Assembly (NCBI RefSeq): GCF_019734885.1
Contig: NZ_JAAXCM010000062.1
Span: forward strand, 1 to 64,000
DNA length: 64,000 bases
Direction of reading: 5' to 3'
Source of the DNA: Pseudocoprococcus catus
Lineage (GTDB): Bacteria; Bacillota; Clostridia; Lachnospirales; Lachnospiraceae
Below are positions 42,412-52,008 of the stretch, one piece after another; position 1 is the stretch's first letter, and the number at the start of each line of letters is the position of its first letter. The position numbers were made by a program, and so were the translations under genes. The notes under the pieces are model-generated. The model did not search any database, was not told the DNA's origin, and saw only the letters and a program-made list of their open reading frames with translations.

Positions 42412-44303
42412 GCAGATTACAGAAGTTGCTTGGTGTAGGAAAAGGATACCTGGAGAGATTACCGCCGGTGGATGTACATAAGCTGCTTCGGATTGTTCTG
42501 ATGAATCTTACATATATCGTGATCTTTTATGTGGGAAATAAGCTGGCATGGTTATATCAATACTGTGTAGGTGATTCCATGATAGAAAGACTGATGGTAC
42601 TGATCTTAAATTTCCAGATGGCATTTAGCAGGATTCTCCCAAGTATGCATAAAAATGAATTGCTGGTTGGGATTACTGGAGCCGTGGCAGTGAAGCTCAT
42701 GGTCTACATGAAAGGAAAAAATGCCAAAAAGTTCCGGCAGGGAGTGGAGTATGGTTCGGCAAGATGGGGGACGGCAAAAGACATTGCACCCTTTATCGAC
42801 CCGGTATTTGAAAACAATATCCTGCTGACCATGACGGAACGGCTGACCATGAATGGCAGACCAAAGAATCCGAAATTTGCAAGGAACAAGAACGTGATTG
42901 TAATTGGCGGATCTGGTTCCGGAAAGACCCGGTTTTATGTAAAACCAAATCTAATGCAGATGGGAAAATATATCAGCTATGTGGTCACGGACCCCAAGGG
43001 AACGATCATCATTGAGTGCGGAAAGATGCTGGTACGCCATGGATATAAAGTGAAAGTATTGAATACGATCAATTTTTCCAAGAGTATGCATTATAACCCG
43101 TTCCACTATATCCATTCAGAAAAAGATATTCTGAAACTGGTGAATACTATCATGGTAAACACCAAAGGAGAAGGGGAGAAGTCCAGTGAGGATTTCTGGA
43201 CGAAGGCAGAAAGGCTTCTGTACTGTGCATTGATTGGCTATATCTGGTATGAAGCACCGGAGGAGGAACAGAACTTTGCGACACTGCTTGAATTTATCAA
43301 TGCATCGGAAACAAGGGAAGATGATGAGACATTTAAAAATGCAGTAGATATGCTGTTTGAGGAACTGGAGAAAGAAGAACCGGAACACTTTGCAGTACGT
43401 CAGTATAAAAAATATAAATTAGCCGCCGGCAAAACGGCAAAGTCGATTTTGATCAGCTGTGGAGCAAGGCTGGCACCATTTGATATTGCGGAGCTTCGTG
43501 AGATCATGAGTTATGATGAAATGGAACTGGATATGGTAGGGGATCAGAGGACAGCATTGTTTATCATTATTTCAGATACCGATGATACGTTTAACTTTGT
43601 TGTGGCAATGATGTACAGCCAGTTATTTAACCTGTTATGTGACAGAGCAGACGATGTACACCATGGACGATTGCCTTATCATGTCAGAATATTAGCTGAT
43701 GAATTTGCGAATATCGGACAGATTCCGAAATTTGATAAGCTGATCGCAACTATTCGTAGCCGTGAGATTTCAGCATCCATTATCCTCCAGTCGCAGTCAC
43801 AGCTCAAGACCATCTATAAAGATGCTGCTGAAACCATTTTAGGTAACTGCGATACGATGTTGTTCCTTGGCGGAAAGGAAAGTTCCACATTAAAGGAGAT
43901 TTCCGAGACACTGGGAAAGGAAACGATTGATTTATACAACACTTCTGATACCCGTGGACAGAGCCGTTCTTATGGGATGAATTACCAGAAAACAGGAAAG
44001 GAATTGATGAGCCGGGACGAGCTTGCGGTCATGGATGGCAGTAAATGTATCCTTCAGCTGAGAGGTGTCAGACCATTTTTCAGTGACAAGTTTGATATTA
44101 CCAAGCATAAACGATACAAGGAATTGTCGGACTATGATAAGAAAAAGGAATTTGATGTGGAAGCGTATATGCGGCATCGGATGGAAGTGAAGCTGACAAG
44201 GACACAGGAATTTGACCTGTATGCCTTTTCAGAGGAAAGTCTGGCAGAAGAATTAAATACAGAAAACAAGGAAGCAGAGCATGTGAAAGATTCGGACACA
44301 TAG
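42408..44303 (+). CDS. VirD4/TraG-type conjugative coupling protein
   Basis: 631 residues. Two N-terminal membrane segments (about 25-45 and 85-105) precede the ATPase domain: Walker A GGSGSGKTRF (about 166-175), VVTDPKGT, Walker B RILADEFANIG (about 425) and the C-terminal SRDELAVM segment. It hands the relaxase-DNA complex to the type IV secretion channel at the inner membrane. It overlaps pcfB by four bases. Confidence 0.92.
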   Translation: MSRLQKLLGVGKGYLERLPPVDVHKLLRIVLMNLTYIVIFYVGNKLAWLYQYCVGDSMIERLMVLILNFQMAFSRILPSMHKNELLVGITGAVAVKLMVYMKGKNAKKFRQGVEYGSARWGTAKDIAPFIDPVFENNILLTMTERLTMNGRPKNPKFARNKNVIVIGGSGSGKTRFYVKPNLMQMGKYISYVVTDPKGTIIIECGKMLVRHGYKVKVLNTINFSKSMHYNPFHYIHSEKDILKLVNTIMVNTKGEGEKSSEDFWTKAERLLYCALIGYIWYEAPEEEQNFATLLEFINASETREDDETFKNAVDMLFEELEKEEPEHFAVRQYKKYKLAAGKTAKSILISCGARLAPFDIAELREIMSYDEMELDMVGDQRTALFIIISDTDDTFNFVVAMMYSQLFNLLCDRADDVHHGRLPYHVRILADEFANIGQIPKFDKLIATIRSREISASIILQSQSQLKTIYKDAAETILGNCDTMLFLGGKESSTLKEISETLGKETIDLYNTSDTRGQSRSYGMNYQKTGKELMSRDELAVMDGSKCILQLRGVRPFFSDKFDITKHKRYKELSDYDKKKEFDVEAYMRHRMEVKLTRTQEFDLYAFSEESLAEELNTENKEAEHVKDSDT

Positions 44304-44314
44304 CTCTTTTTCTT

Positions 44315-44371
44315 TGCCCTTATAGGGAGGTGATGGATTTGAGAGATCATGAAAGGCCGCCCATAAGGGCA
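44315..44371 (+). promoter_or_regulatory. hairpin that can mask a ribosome binding site
   Basis: TGCCCTTAT (44315-44323) pairs perfectly with ATAAGGGCA (44363-44371). GGGAGG (44325-44330), the binding site of a 17-codon ORF, faces CCGCCC (44357-44362) within the same stem and would be partly hidden. Confidence 0.5.
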
Positions 44372-44392
44372 GAGCCGGAAGAGACTTCTTAA
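44339..44392 (+). CDS. 17-aa possible leader peptide before the Maff2 gene
   Basis: TTG start eight bases after GGGAGGTGA; product about MRDHERPPIRAEPEETS. It lies inside the hairpin at 44315-44371, just upstream of the transfer genes. It may be only a spurious short frame; the binding site is the main support. Confidence 0.35.
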   Translation: MRDHERPPIRAEPEETS

Positions 44393-44443
44393 AACATAGA
44401 TAGAAACCGAGAAAAAGCAATGATTTGAAAGGAGACAACGACT

Positions 44444-44659
44444 ATGGCGTTTTTTAATCAGGCAATTAATATTTTACAGACTCTTGTAGTAGCGATCGGA
44501 GCTGGTCTTGCAGTATGGGGTGTTATCAACCTGCTGGAAGGTTACGGAAACGACAATCCGGGTGCAAAATCCCAGGGGATTAAGCAGCTGATGGCGGGAG
44601 GTGGTGTTGTTTTGATCGGCACCCAGCTTGTACCGTTACTTTCCGGTTTGTTTAGCTGA
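44444..44659 (+). CDS. Maff2 family small membrane protein
   Basis: 71 residues, AAAGGAGACAACG before the ATG. Two hydrophobic segments (about 9-28 and 49-68) flank a loop with YGNDNPGAKSQGIKQLMAGG, the signature of Maff2 mobile-element proteins. By size and position before the TrbL-like gene, it resembles a VirB2/pilin-like subunit; that role is inferred. Confidence 0.85.
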   Translation: MAFFNQAINILQTLVVAIGAGLAVWGVINLLEGYGNDNPGAKSQGIKQLMAGGGVVLIGTQLVPLLSGLFS

Positions 44660-44682
44660 GAAACTTAGGAGGGAGATGACTC

Positions 44683-45552
44683 ATGGATCGGATATTTGAA
44701 GCGATTGAAGAATGGATGAGGAATCTTCTGACAGGCATGGTAAGTTCCAACCTGACAACAATGTATACCGATGTCAATGAAAAGACCGGTCAGATTGCTG
44801 CTCAGGTTGGGCAGACACCGCAGGGCTGGAATGGCAGCATTTACAGCATGATACAGAATCTTTCCGAGTCGGTCATTGTACCGATTGCCGGTATGATTAT
44901 CACATTTGTACTTTGTTATGAGCTGATCTCCATGTTGACGGAAAAGAACAACATGCACGACATTGACACCTGGATGTTCTTTAAATACTTTTTCAAGATG
45001 TGGGTGGCAGTCTGGATCGTCAGCCATACCTTTACGATCACGATGGCGGTATTTGATGTCGGGCAGTCCGTAGTCAGCCGGGCAGCTGGGGTTATCAGTT
45101 CTGATACAGCGATCAATATAGATACGATGATCTCCACGATGGAGACAGCGATGGAATCTATGGAGATTGGTGAACTTGTCATACTGGCACTGGAAACGAT
45201 GCTTGTAAGCCTGTGTATGAAGATTATCTCAGTCTTTATTACAGTGATTTTGTATGGACGTATGATTGAGATTTATCTCTATTCGTCCGTTGGAGCGATC
45301 CCGTTCGCAACCATGTCCAACCGGGAATGGGGGCAGATCGGGAACAACTATCTTCGTGGATTGTTTGCACTGGCATTCCAGGGATTTTTTATGATGGTCT
45401 GCGTGGGAATCTATGCGGTTCTGGTCGCAAACATCCAGATGTCAGATAACATACATTCTGCATTGTTCGGCGTGATGGCATACACGGTGATCCTGTGTTT
45501 CAGTCTGATGAAAACAGGAAACTTTGCCCGCAGTATCTTTAACGCCCACTAA
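44683..45552 (+). CDS. TrbL/VirB6-like conjugation membrane protein
   Basis: 289 residues with about six membrane segments; GGAGGGAG before the ATG. The segments YSMIQNLSESVIVPIAGMII, WMFFKYFFKMWVAVWIVSHT and a C-terminal pair with MIEIYLYSSVGAIPFATM follow the layout of VirB6/TrbL proteins of Firmicute ICEs. It should be a core channel subunit in the cytoplasmic membrane. Confidence 0.85.
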   Translation: MDRIFEAIEEWMRNLLTGMVSSNLTTMYTDVNEKTGQIAAQVGQTPQGWNGSIYSMIQNLSESVIVPIAGMIITFVLCYELISMLTEKNNMHDIDTWMFFKYFFKMWVAVWIVSHTFTITMAVFDVGQSVVSRAAGVISSDTAINIDTMISTMETAMESMEIGELVILALETMLVSLCMKIISVFITVILYGRMIEIYLYSSVGAIPFATMSNREWGQIGNNYLRGLFALAFQGFFMMVCVGIYAVLVANIQMSDNIHSALFGVMAYTVILCFSLMKTGNFARSIFNAH

Positions 45553-45569
45553 GAAAGGAGGAACTGGCA

Positions 45570-45944
45570 ATGGCATTTGTATCTGTGCCTAAAGACTTAA
45601 CCAAGGTTAAGAATAAGATCATTTTCAATCTGACGAAACGGCAGCTGATCTGCTTTGGGGTTGCGGCGGTGGTAGGGCTTCCGTTTTATTTCTTAAGCAG
45701 GGGAATCATTGGTTCCAGTAACGCAGCGACCGGGATGTGCCTTCTGATGCTTCCGGCATTTTTGTTTGCCATGTATGAGAAGGATGGACTCCCGTTAGAA
45801 AAGGTCTTAAAAAATATGATTACCGTAAAATTTATCCGTCCTCCGGTACGCAAGTACCAGATGGAAAATATGTACGAGAAAAAGTATACCGTGGTCAGAA
45901 AGAAGAAAGGGGGAACGAAGAGTGTTAAAAAGAAAAAACGATAG
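45570..45944 (+). CDS. PrgI family membrane protein
   Basis: 124 residues; AAAGGAGGAACTGGC precedes the ATG. The start VSVPKDLTKVKNKIIFNLTKRQ and two hydrophobic segments (about 28-46, 51-68) match PrgI, a VirB3-like protein of Gram-positive conjugation systems. The basic C-terminus overlaps the virB4 gene by 23 bases. Confidence 0.87.
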   Translation: MAFVSVPKDLTKVKNKIIFNLTKRQLICFGVAAVVGLPFYFLSRGIIGSSNAATGMCLLMLPAFLFAMYEKDGLPLEKVLKNMITVKFIRPPVRKYQMENMYEKKYTVVRKKKGGTKSVKKKKR

Positions 45945-48741
45945 ACAGCCGCCACAGAGTTTAGACGAATTATATCCGGATGATTACTGGCTGGATGAGG
46001 AGGATGGAGAAGAAGAACTTCCAGACCCCGCAATGAAAAGAAAACCAGTAAACGGCAGGCTGCACGATGAGCCAATGGTAACAGGGTATGAAGCACTGGA
46101 ACGCCAAAGAGGTGTCCGCAGACCGAACCGGAAACTGACACGCAGGGAAAAGAAAGCCCTCAAAAGGGCACAGAAATATGAAGAAAAACTGCATAAGGAA
46201 CATGAAAAAGCGGATAAGAAAAATGCAAAAAGGGAAGCAAAGCTGGCAGCCAGAGCAGAAAAGCAGGCAGTGCGTGACGCAAAGAAAAACGCAAAAAAGA
46301 AAAAGAGCAGATCTGTCGCAGCACCGTCGGGGCAGCGTCCGGCAGGAAAAGTGGTTTCCGGAACGAAAGGCAGTGGGACAGGAAAGAAAACACCGGATAG
46401 TGCCAGAGATAAGAGGATCACTGCACAGCAGTCGATTCCATACCATGAGATGGGAAGGGACGGTATCTGCCGGGTGCAGGACAAGTTTTATTCCAAGACG
46501 ATCCGTTTTTATGACATCAACTATCAGCTGGCACAGAATGAAGATAAGAACGCCATCTTTGAAAACTGGTGTGATTTCCTGAATTACTTTGACAGCACAA
46601 TTCATTTTCAGCTGTCTTTTATCAACCAGCACAGCAACATGGCAGAGTATGAGAAGGTCATCCATATCAATCCGCAGGAGGATGAATTTGATGACCTACG
46701 TATGGAGTTTGCCCAGATGCTCAATAACCAGCTGGCAAAAGGAAATAACGGGCTGATGCGTACCAAATATATCACATTTGGGATTGAAGCGGAGAATATC
46801 CGGGAAGCACGGCCAAAACTGGAACGTATCGAGTCGGATATTCTGAATAACTTTAAGATCCTTGGGGTATCTGCCTATCCGCTGAACGGAGAGGAACGGT
46901 TACAGATCATGTATGAAACCTTTAACCAGGACAGCAAAGTTCCGTTCCATTTCTCTTATGACGATGTACTTCGGACAGGGCTTAGTACCAAGGATTATGT
47001 CGCACCGACCAGTTTTGTATTTAAGAATGGAAAAGATTTTGAGATGGGCGGCACGATGGGAGCTGTTTCCTATTTACAGATCCTTGCACCGGAACTTACC
47101 GACAAGATGCTGGCAGAGTTTCTGGAGATGGACAGCAACCTGATGGTGAATTTCCATATCCAGTCCATCGACCAGATGAAGGCGATCAAACTGGTAAAAA
47201 GCAAGGTGACGGATATTAACCGTATGAAGATCGAGGAACAGAAAAAAGCAGTCCGGGCAGGCTATGACATGGACATTATCCCTTCGGATTTAAATACATA
47301 CGGTGGGGAGGCAAAAAGGCTTCTGGAAGATCTGCAGTCCAGAAATGAGCGAATGTTCCTTGTGACAGCATTGTTCTTAAATACCGCACCGACCAAACAG
47401 GAACTGGAAAATGTGGTGTTCCAGACTGCAGGTATTGCACAGAAATATAACTGTGCATTGAAACGGCTGGATTACCAGCAGGAGCCGGGACTGATGAGCT
47501 GTCTGCCGCTTGCGATGAATTTCGTACCGATCAAGCGGGCACTGACAACGACATCCACGGCGATTTTTGTCCCGTTTACCACACAGGAATTATTTATGAG
47601 TGGGGAGTCCATTTATTATGGATTAAATGCCCTGTCCAATAACCTTATCATGGCAGACAGGAAGAAGCTGAAGAACCCGAACGGACTGATTCTTGGTACA
47701 CCGGGTTCCGGTAAATCGTTTGCGTCAAAACGAGAGATTGCAAACGCATTTATCGTGACGAAAGATGACATTATCGTATGTGACCCGGAAGGGGAGTATT
47801 ATCCGTTAGTCCGGGCATTTCATGGACAGGTGATCCGTATTTCCCCGACCAGCCACGATTATATCAATCCGATGGATATTAACCTGGATTACGCTGACGA
47901 TGATGACCCGCTTTCCTTAAAATCGGACTTCATCCTGTCCCTTTGTGAGCTGGTAGTTGGCGGAAAGAACGGACTGGAGCCGGTTGAAAAGACCGTCATT
48001 GACCGATGCGTAAGGCTGGTCTATCAGGATTTCCTTTCTGACCCGGTACCGGAAAAAATGCCGATCTTAGAGGATTTATATAATCTTCTCCGTAATCAGA
48101 AAGAGCAGGAAGCACAGCGTCTGGCAACGGCACTTGAGATCTACGTCAATGGTTCCTTAAAAGTGTTTAACCATAGAACCAACGTGGAACTGAGTAACCG
48201 TATCGTATGTTTTGACATTAAGGATCTGGGAAAACAGCTGAAAAAACTGGGTATGCTGATCGTGCAGGACCAGGTGTGGAACAGGGTAACGATCAACCGT
48301 TCTGCGAATAAGAGTACCAGATATTATATTGATGAGTTCCATCTGCTCTTAAAAGAGGAGCAGACAGCAGCATACAGCGTGGAGATCTGGAAGCGATTCC
48401 GTAAATGGGGTGGTATCCCTACGGGTATCACGCAGAACGTAAAAGACCTGTTAGCCAGCCGGGAGATTGAGAACATCTTTGAAAACTCTGACTTTATCCT
48501 GATGCTCAACCAGGCATCCGGTGACAGACAGATCCTTGCAAAACAGCTCAACATTTCCCCACACCAGCTTTCTTATGTAACGAACAGCGGGGAAGGTGAG
48601 GGACTGGTCTTTTATGGCAGCACCATTATCCCGTTCAAGGATAAGTTTGATAATTCCCTGATGTTGTATGCCCTGATGACTTCCAAGCCGGACGAGGTGG
48701 AGAAACGGAAGAAACTTGGTATCGGAGAACGGGACGATTAA
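45922..48741 (+). CDS. VirB4-type conjugation ATPase
   Basis: 939 residues; GTG start within prgI. An unusual basic, Lys/Ala-rich coiled-coil extension fills about residues 65-165. The VirB4/TraE core follows, with Walker A GTPGSGKSFASK (about 592-603), CDPEGEY, Walker B YYIDEFHLLL (about 798) and GITQNVKDLL near the end. It energises the secretion channel. Downstream genes are cell-wall opening functions. Confidence 0.93.
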   Translation: MLKRKNDRQPPQSLDELYPDDYWLDEEDGEEELPDPAMKRKPVNGRLHDEPMVTGYEALERQRGVRRPNRKLTRREKKALKRAQKYEEKLHKEHEKADKKNAKREAKLAARAEKQAVRDAKKNAKKKKSRSVAAPSGQRPAGKVVSGTKGSGTGKKTPDSARDKRITAQQSIPYHEMGRDGICRVQDKFYSKTIRFYDINYQLAQNEDKNAIFENWCDFLNYFDSTIHFQLSFINQHSNMAEYEKVIHINPQEDEFDDLRMEFAQMLNNQLAKGNNGLMRTKYITFGIEAENIREARPKLERIESDILNNFKILGVSAYPLNGEERLQIMYETFNQDSKVPFHFSYDDVLRTGLSTKDYVAPTSFVFKNGKDFEMGGTMGAVSYLQILAPELTDKMLAEFLEMDSNLMVNFHIQSIDQMKAIKLVKSKVTDINRMKIEEQKKAVRAGYDMDIIPSDLNTYGGEAKRLLEDLQSRNERMFLVTALFLNTAPTKQELENVVFQTAGIAQKYNCALKRLDYQQEPGLMSCLPLAMNFVPIKRALTTTSTAIFVPFTTQELFMSGESIYYGLNALSNNLIMADRKKLKNPNGLILGTPGSGKSFASKREIANAFIVTKDDIIVCDPEGEYYPLVRAFHGQVIRISPTSHDYINPMDINLDYADDDDPLSLKSDFILSLCELVVGGKNGLEPVEKTVIDRCVRLVYQDFLSDPVPEKMPILEDLYNLLRNQKEQEAQRLATALEIYVNGSLKVFNHRTNVELSNRIVCFDIKDLGKQLKKLGMLIVQDQVWNRVTINRSANKSTRYYIDEFHLLLKEEQTAAYSVEIWKRFRKWGGIPTGITQNVKDLLASREIENIFENSDFILMLNQASGDRQILAKQLNISPHQLSYVTNSGEGEGLVFYGSTIIPFKDKFDNSLMLYALMTSKPDEVEKRKKLGIGERDD

Positions 48742-48836
48742 AGAAATAAACGAAACAAAATAAAACAGAGTAGAGGATGAGCCGGGGGGAATACTTCCGG
48801 TAATTTTTCTGCCCGGAAATCATGGAGGATTACAAG

Positions 48837-49148
48837 ATGGAAGATTACAGAAACATGGAGAGATGCAGCGGTGAGCCTTGCTGCGTATTTGCAGAAAGAA
48901 TCTGTGCAGACAATGAAAAGGAGATTTTGAAAATGGAAAAGGACAGAAAGGAAAAAGTAATGGCTGATGAGATGGTGGATGACCTTATCTATCTGGCAGA
49001 ACTGATTGACTTTACGGGAATTGTATCTTGTCTGGCTGTAAGGGGGACTTTAAGTGAGCGAATGACAGACAAGCTGACGGATTCCATTGCAGGGATGGCA
49101 GATGAAGTGTTGGAAAAATGGGAGGACTATCAGGATAAGACAGAATAA
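48837..49148 (+). CDS. 103-aa hypothetical ICE protein
   Basis: ATG 48837 is chosen because GGAGG lies seven bases upstream; an in-frame ATG at 48822 has no site. The product is acidic and helical (KEKVMADEMVDDLIYLAELI, then LTDSIAGMADEVLEKW) with three cysteines near the start. I do not recognise it. It lies between virB4 and the cell-wall hydrolase gene. Confidence 0.6.
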   Translation: MEDYRNMERCSGEPCCVFAERICADNEKEILKMEKDRKEKVMADEMVDDLIYLAELIDFTGIVSCLAVRGTLSERMTDKLTDSIAGMADEVLEKWEDYQDKTE

Positions 49149-49180
49149 CCGGTACAAAACAGTAAAGGGGATGGTCAAAG

Positions 49181-51652
49181 TTGCAGGAGCATGAGTATAA
49201 GGCGAGAGATAAAACCGTCCAGAAGATGAGCCGGGATGGTCTGCGGGAAGAAAACCTCCGGAACAAGGAAGAAAAAAGGATCACCGGACGGGATACGGAT
49301 ACCGAGATTTCCCGCAGTGAGAAGAAAGAGGAACTGGATTTCAGTAAACGCAGACAGGAACGGCTGAAAGAAGAACGGGAGATGGAGCAGCCAGAGCAGA
49401 GTTCCAGAAAACCCAGATATAGCAGGGAACATGTATCCGACCAGGATATAAACTCAGATATGGGTGAAGAGGTAGAAATAGAGGGAGATATTTCCGTTGA
49501 AAATGGAGAAAATCCCAAATCTGCCTTTCGCACAGAGAGTATCCGTGGACAGCCAAGAGGGGAACGGGCATATCTGGAGACAGTTGCAGACAGCCGGGAT
49601 CTTCGGAAGAAAAAGATGGTCAGGGATTATGCTGCAAAGGAAAGAAGGAAGGAAAAGGAGACTTCCAGAGAAGAAAAAGCAGCCAAAAGAGAATCTGCCC
49701 GTTACCGGGAAACTTCCGAAGTGATGGAAGATTCCCTGGATAAGTTCCACGAGGAGATCAAAGGCAAGTCCAAAAGGGAACGGGTGCTGAAGGAACAGCG
49801 GAAAAAAGTTTCCCGTCTGTCTTTTGGTGATGAGGGTGACGGCATGGTACATGGTGCCGGGATCGGTATCCGGAATCCGGCATCGGCAGTCAAAGATGCG
49901 GCAGTCACAGCAGCACACTGGAAAACGCACGAAGAAGAGGATGAAAATGCGGCAGTGGAAGGGGCACACCGGGCAGAGCTTGTCGGGGAAAGTCTTGCAA
50001 GGAAATCCATCTACATGCGGGAACGGCTGAAAGGGCGAAGGGAAGAATCTCGGAGATTAAAAGAAAGCGTCCTGGATGAAGCAGAAAGGAGCAGGCTGAT
50101 ATTTGAGACTGCCTATGGAAATGAAGCGAAGGACGCAGTGAAAAGAGAAGCAGAGAAGAAAAAGAAATCTGCCCTGCAGAAACTCTTTCAGAAGAAGCGT
50201 TACCAGAAGCAGTATCAGGCAGCCAGACAGAGTAAAAAAGTAAAGGATGCAGCGATCACTTCCGCACAGAAGTTTACGGAAAAAGCGAAAGATGCCGTCA
50301 AGATGGTGGCGGCACAGAACCGGGGGATTTTTGCCACGGTAGCTGTCTTTGCTCTGATCTTTGTGCTGATCGCAGCCAGTTTTACCAGCTGTACGGCATC
50401 TTTGCAGGGAGCTTCTTCAGCAATCATCTCTACCAGCTATTCCAGTACGGATGAAGATATTTATGCCGCTGAAAATGCGTACCGTGCCTTGGAAGAAGCA
50501 CTGAATACACAGATCAATCAGATGGAATCCACCCATCCGGATTATGACGAATACCGGTACCAGATTGATGAGATCGGTCATAACCCATATCAGTTGATCT
50601 CTTATCTTACGGTAAAATACGGCGGCTTCACTTACGATGAAGTGGCAGAGGAGATTAAGGAGATCTTCCGACAGCAGTATGGAATCACCACAGACTCTAC
50701 CAGAGAAACAGTTACAGAAACCAAGACTGTCCGGGTAGGGGAGTCCTTGGGACTGGTTGTGACAAGTGGGTACTGTAACTGCCCGATCTGCTGTGGCCAG
50801 TGGAGTGGCGGACCGACAGCCAGTGGGGCAATGCCGACAGCAAACCATACGATTGCCGTGGATGCGGCGAATCCATTTGTGCCGATCGGAACCCATGTAG
50901 TCATGAACGGTGTGGAATATGTAGTAGAAGATACCGGAGCGTTCGCAAGATATGGGGTACAGTTCGATGTTTACTATGACAATCATGCGGCGGCATCCGC
51001 ACATGGACACCAGACATGGGAAGCCTACATAGCAGACAGCAATGGAAACCAGGAAGTGCAGGTCACGACTACAAAAGAGGTGAACCGTCTGGATGTGACG
51101 ATGACAAACCACAGCCTGGATGCCGTGTTAAGGAGCCGTATGACAGAGGAAGAACAGGAACGCTACGATGCGTATAACAAATATTATGGCAACCGTGATT
51201 ATCTGTTTGATCTAAACAGCATACCCACCGGAAGCAGTGGATTTGGTTACGACATACCGGCAGATGCTTTATCTGATCCACAGTTTGCAAAAATGATACA
51301 GGAAGCAGAAAAATATCTGGGTGTTCCATATGTATGGGGCGGTTATTCCCCAAGTGGTTTTGACTGTTCCGGCTTTGTAAGCTGGGTTATCAATAACTGT
51401 GGAAATGGATGGAATGTCGGAAGATGTACTGCCGATGAGCTGCGGTCACACTGTTCGCAGGTATCACCATCGGAGGCAAAACCGGGAGATCTGATCTTCT
51501 TCCAGGGAACCTATGACACACCGGGAGCAAGCCATGTGGGAATCTATGTCGGCAATAACATGATGATTCACTGTGGCAAGCCTGTCCAGTATACCAGCAT
51601 TGCAAGTGCTTACTGGCAGGAACATTTTATGGCGTTTGGTCGTCTGCATTAG
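49181..51652 (+). CDS. NlpC/P60 cell-wall hydrolase of the conjugation machine, with 3D domain
   Basis: 823 residues; TTG start at 49181 after AAAGGGG. A long charged, basic N-terminal region (1-375) faces the cytoplasm; one membrane helix lies at about 385-405. Outside are a helical region, a 3D-type double-psi barrel (about 525-605; TSGYCNCPICCGQWSGG, DTGAF, FDVYYDNH) and an NlpC/P60 domain with Cys729 (FDCSGF), His785 (SHVGIY) and His797. The NlpC/P60 part cuts peptide stems of peptidoglycan to let the mating channel through. Confidence 0.9.
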   Translation: MQEHEYKARDKTVQKMSRDGLREENLRNKEEKRITGRDTDTEISRSEKKEELDFSKRRQERLKEEREMEQPEQSSRKPRYSREHVSDQDINSDMGEEVEIEGDISVENGENPKSAFRTESIRGQPRGERAYLETVADSRDLRKKKMVRDYAAKERRKEKETSREEKAAKRESARYRETSEVMEDSLDKFHEEIKGKSKRERVLKEQRKKVSRLSFGDEGDGMVHGAGIGIRNPASAVKDAAVTAAHWKTHEEEDENAAVEGAHRAELVGESLARKSIYMRERLKGRREESRRLKESVLDEAERSRLIFETAYGNEAKDAVKREAEKKKKSALQKLFQKKRYQKQYQAARQSKKVKDAAITSAQKFTEKAKDAVKMVAAQNRGIFATVAVFALIFVLIAASFTSCTASLQGASSAIISTSYSSTDEDIYAAENAYRALEEALNTQINQMESTHPDYDEYRYQIDEIGHNPYQLISYLTVKYGGFTYDEVAEEIKEIFRQQYGITTDSTRETVTETKTVRVGESLGLVVTSGYCNCPICCGQWSGGPTASGAMPTANHTIAVDAANPFVPIGTHVVMNGVEYVVEDTGAFARYGVQFDVYYDNHAAASAHGHQTWEAYIADSNGNQEVQVTTTKEVNRLDVTMTNHSLDAVLRSRMTEEEQERYDAYNKYYGNRDYLFDLNSIPTGSSGFGYDIPADALSDPQFAKMIQEAEKYLGVPYVWGGYSPSGFDCSGFVSWVINNCGNGWNVGRCTADELRSHCSQVSPSEAKPGDLIFFQGTYDTPGASHVGIYVGNNMMIHCGKPVQYTSIASAYWQEHFMAFGRLH

Positions 51653-51669
51653 AGGAGGTGACAGGGCAG

Positions 51670-52008
51670 ATGAACATGAAATTGAAAAAACTTCTGAATG
51701 ATATTCAGAAAACAGAGGATAAGATCGCTGAATTACAGGAACACCTGAAGCGGCAGAATACATTGAGACAGCAGATGGAAGATATAGAGATCGTTAAGTC
51801 GTTCCGTTCCATGAAGCTGGACAGCCGCAGCCTGCTTGTCCTGCTTGACGGGATTCAGAAAGGAACCGTTACGATTCAGATGGATGAGGACGGCGGTATC
51901 ACGGTGGAGGATGCAAAAGCTCCGCAGAAAAAGGAAAACAACGAAGAAGTTCACAGACCACCTGTTGGTCAGATGACAGAAAGAGAGGTTTTAGACGATG
52001 AGGAATAA
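51670..52008 (+). CDS. DUF4315 family protein
   Basis: 112 residues from ATG 51670, nine bases after GGAGGTGA. An N-terminal coiled coil MKLKKLLNDIQKTEDKIAEL followed by IEIVKSFRSMKL is the DUF4315 pattern of ICEs; the C-terminus is acidic and unstructured. Function unknown. It overlaps the DUF4366 gene by 11 bases, as is usual in these elements. Confidence 0.82.
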   Translation: MNMKLKKLLNDIQKTEDKIAELQEHLKRQNTLRQQMEDIEIVKSFRSMKLDSRSLLVLLDGIQKGTVTIQMDEDGGITVEDAKAPQKKENNEEVHRPPVGQMTEREVLDDEE

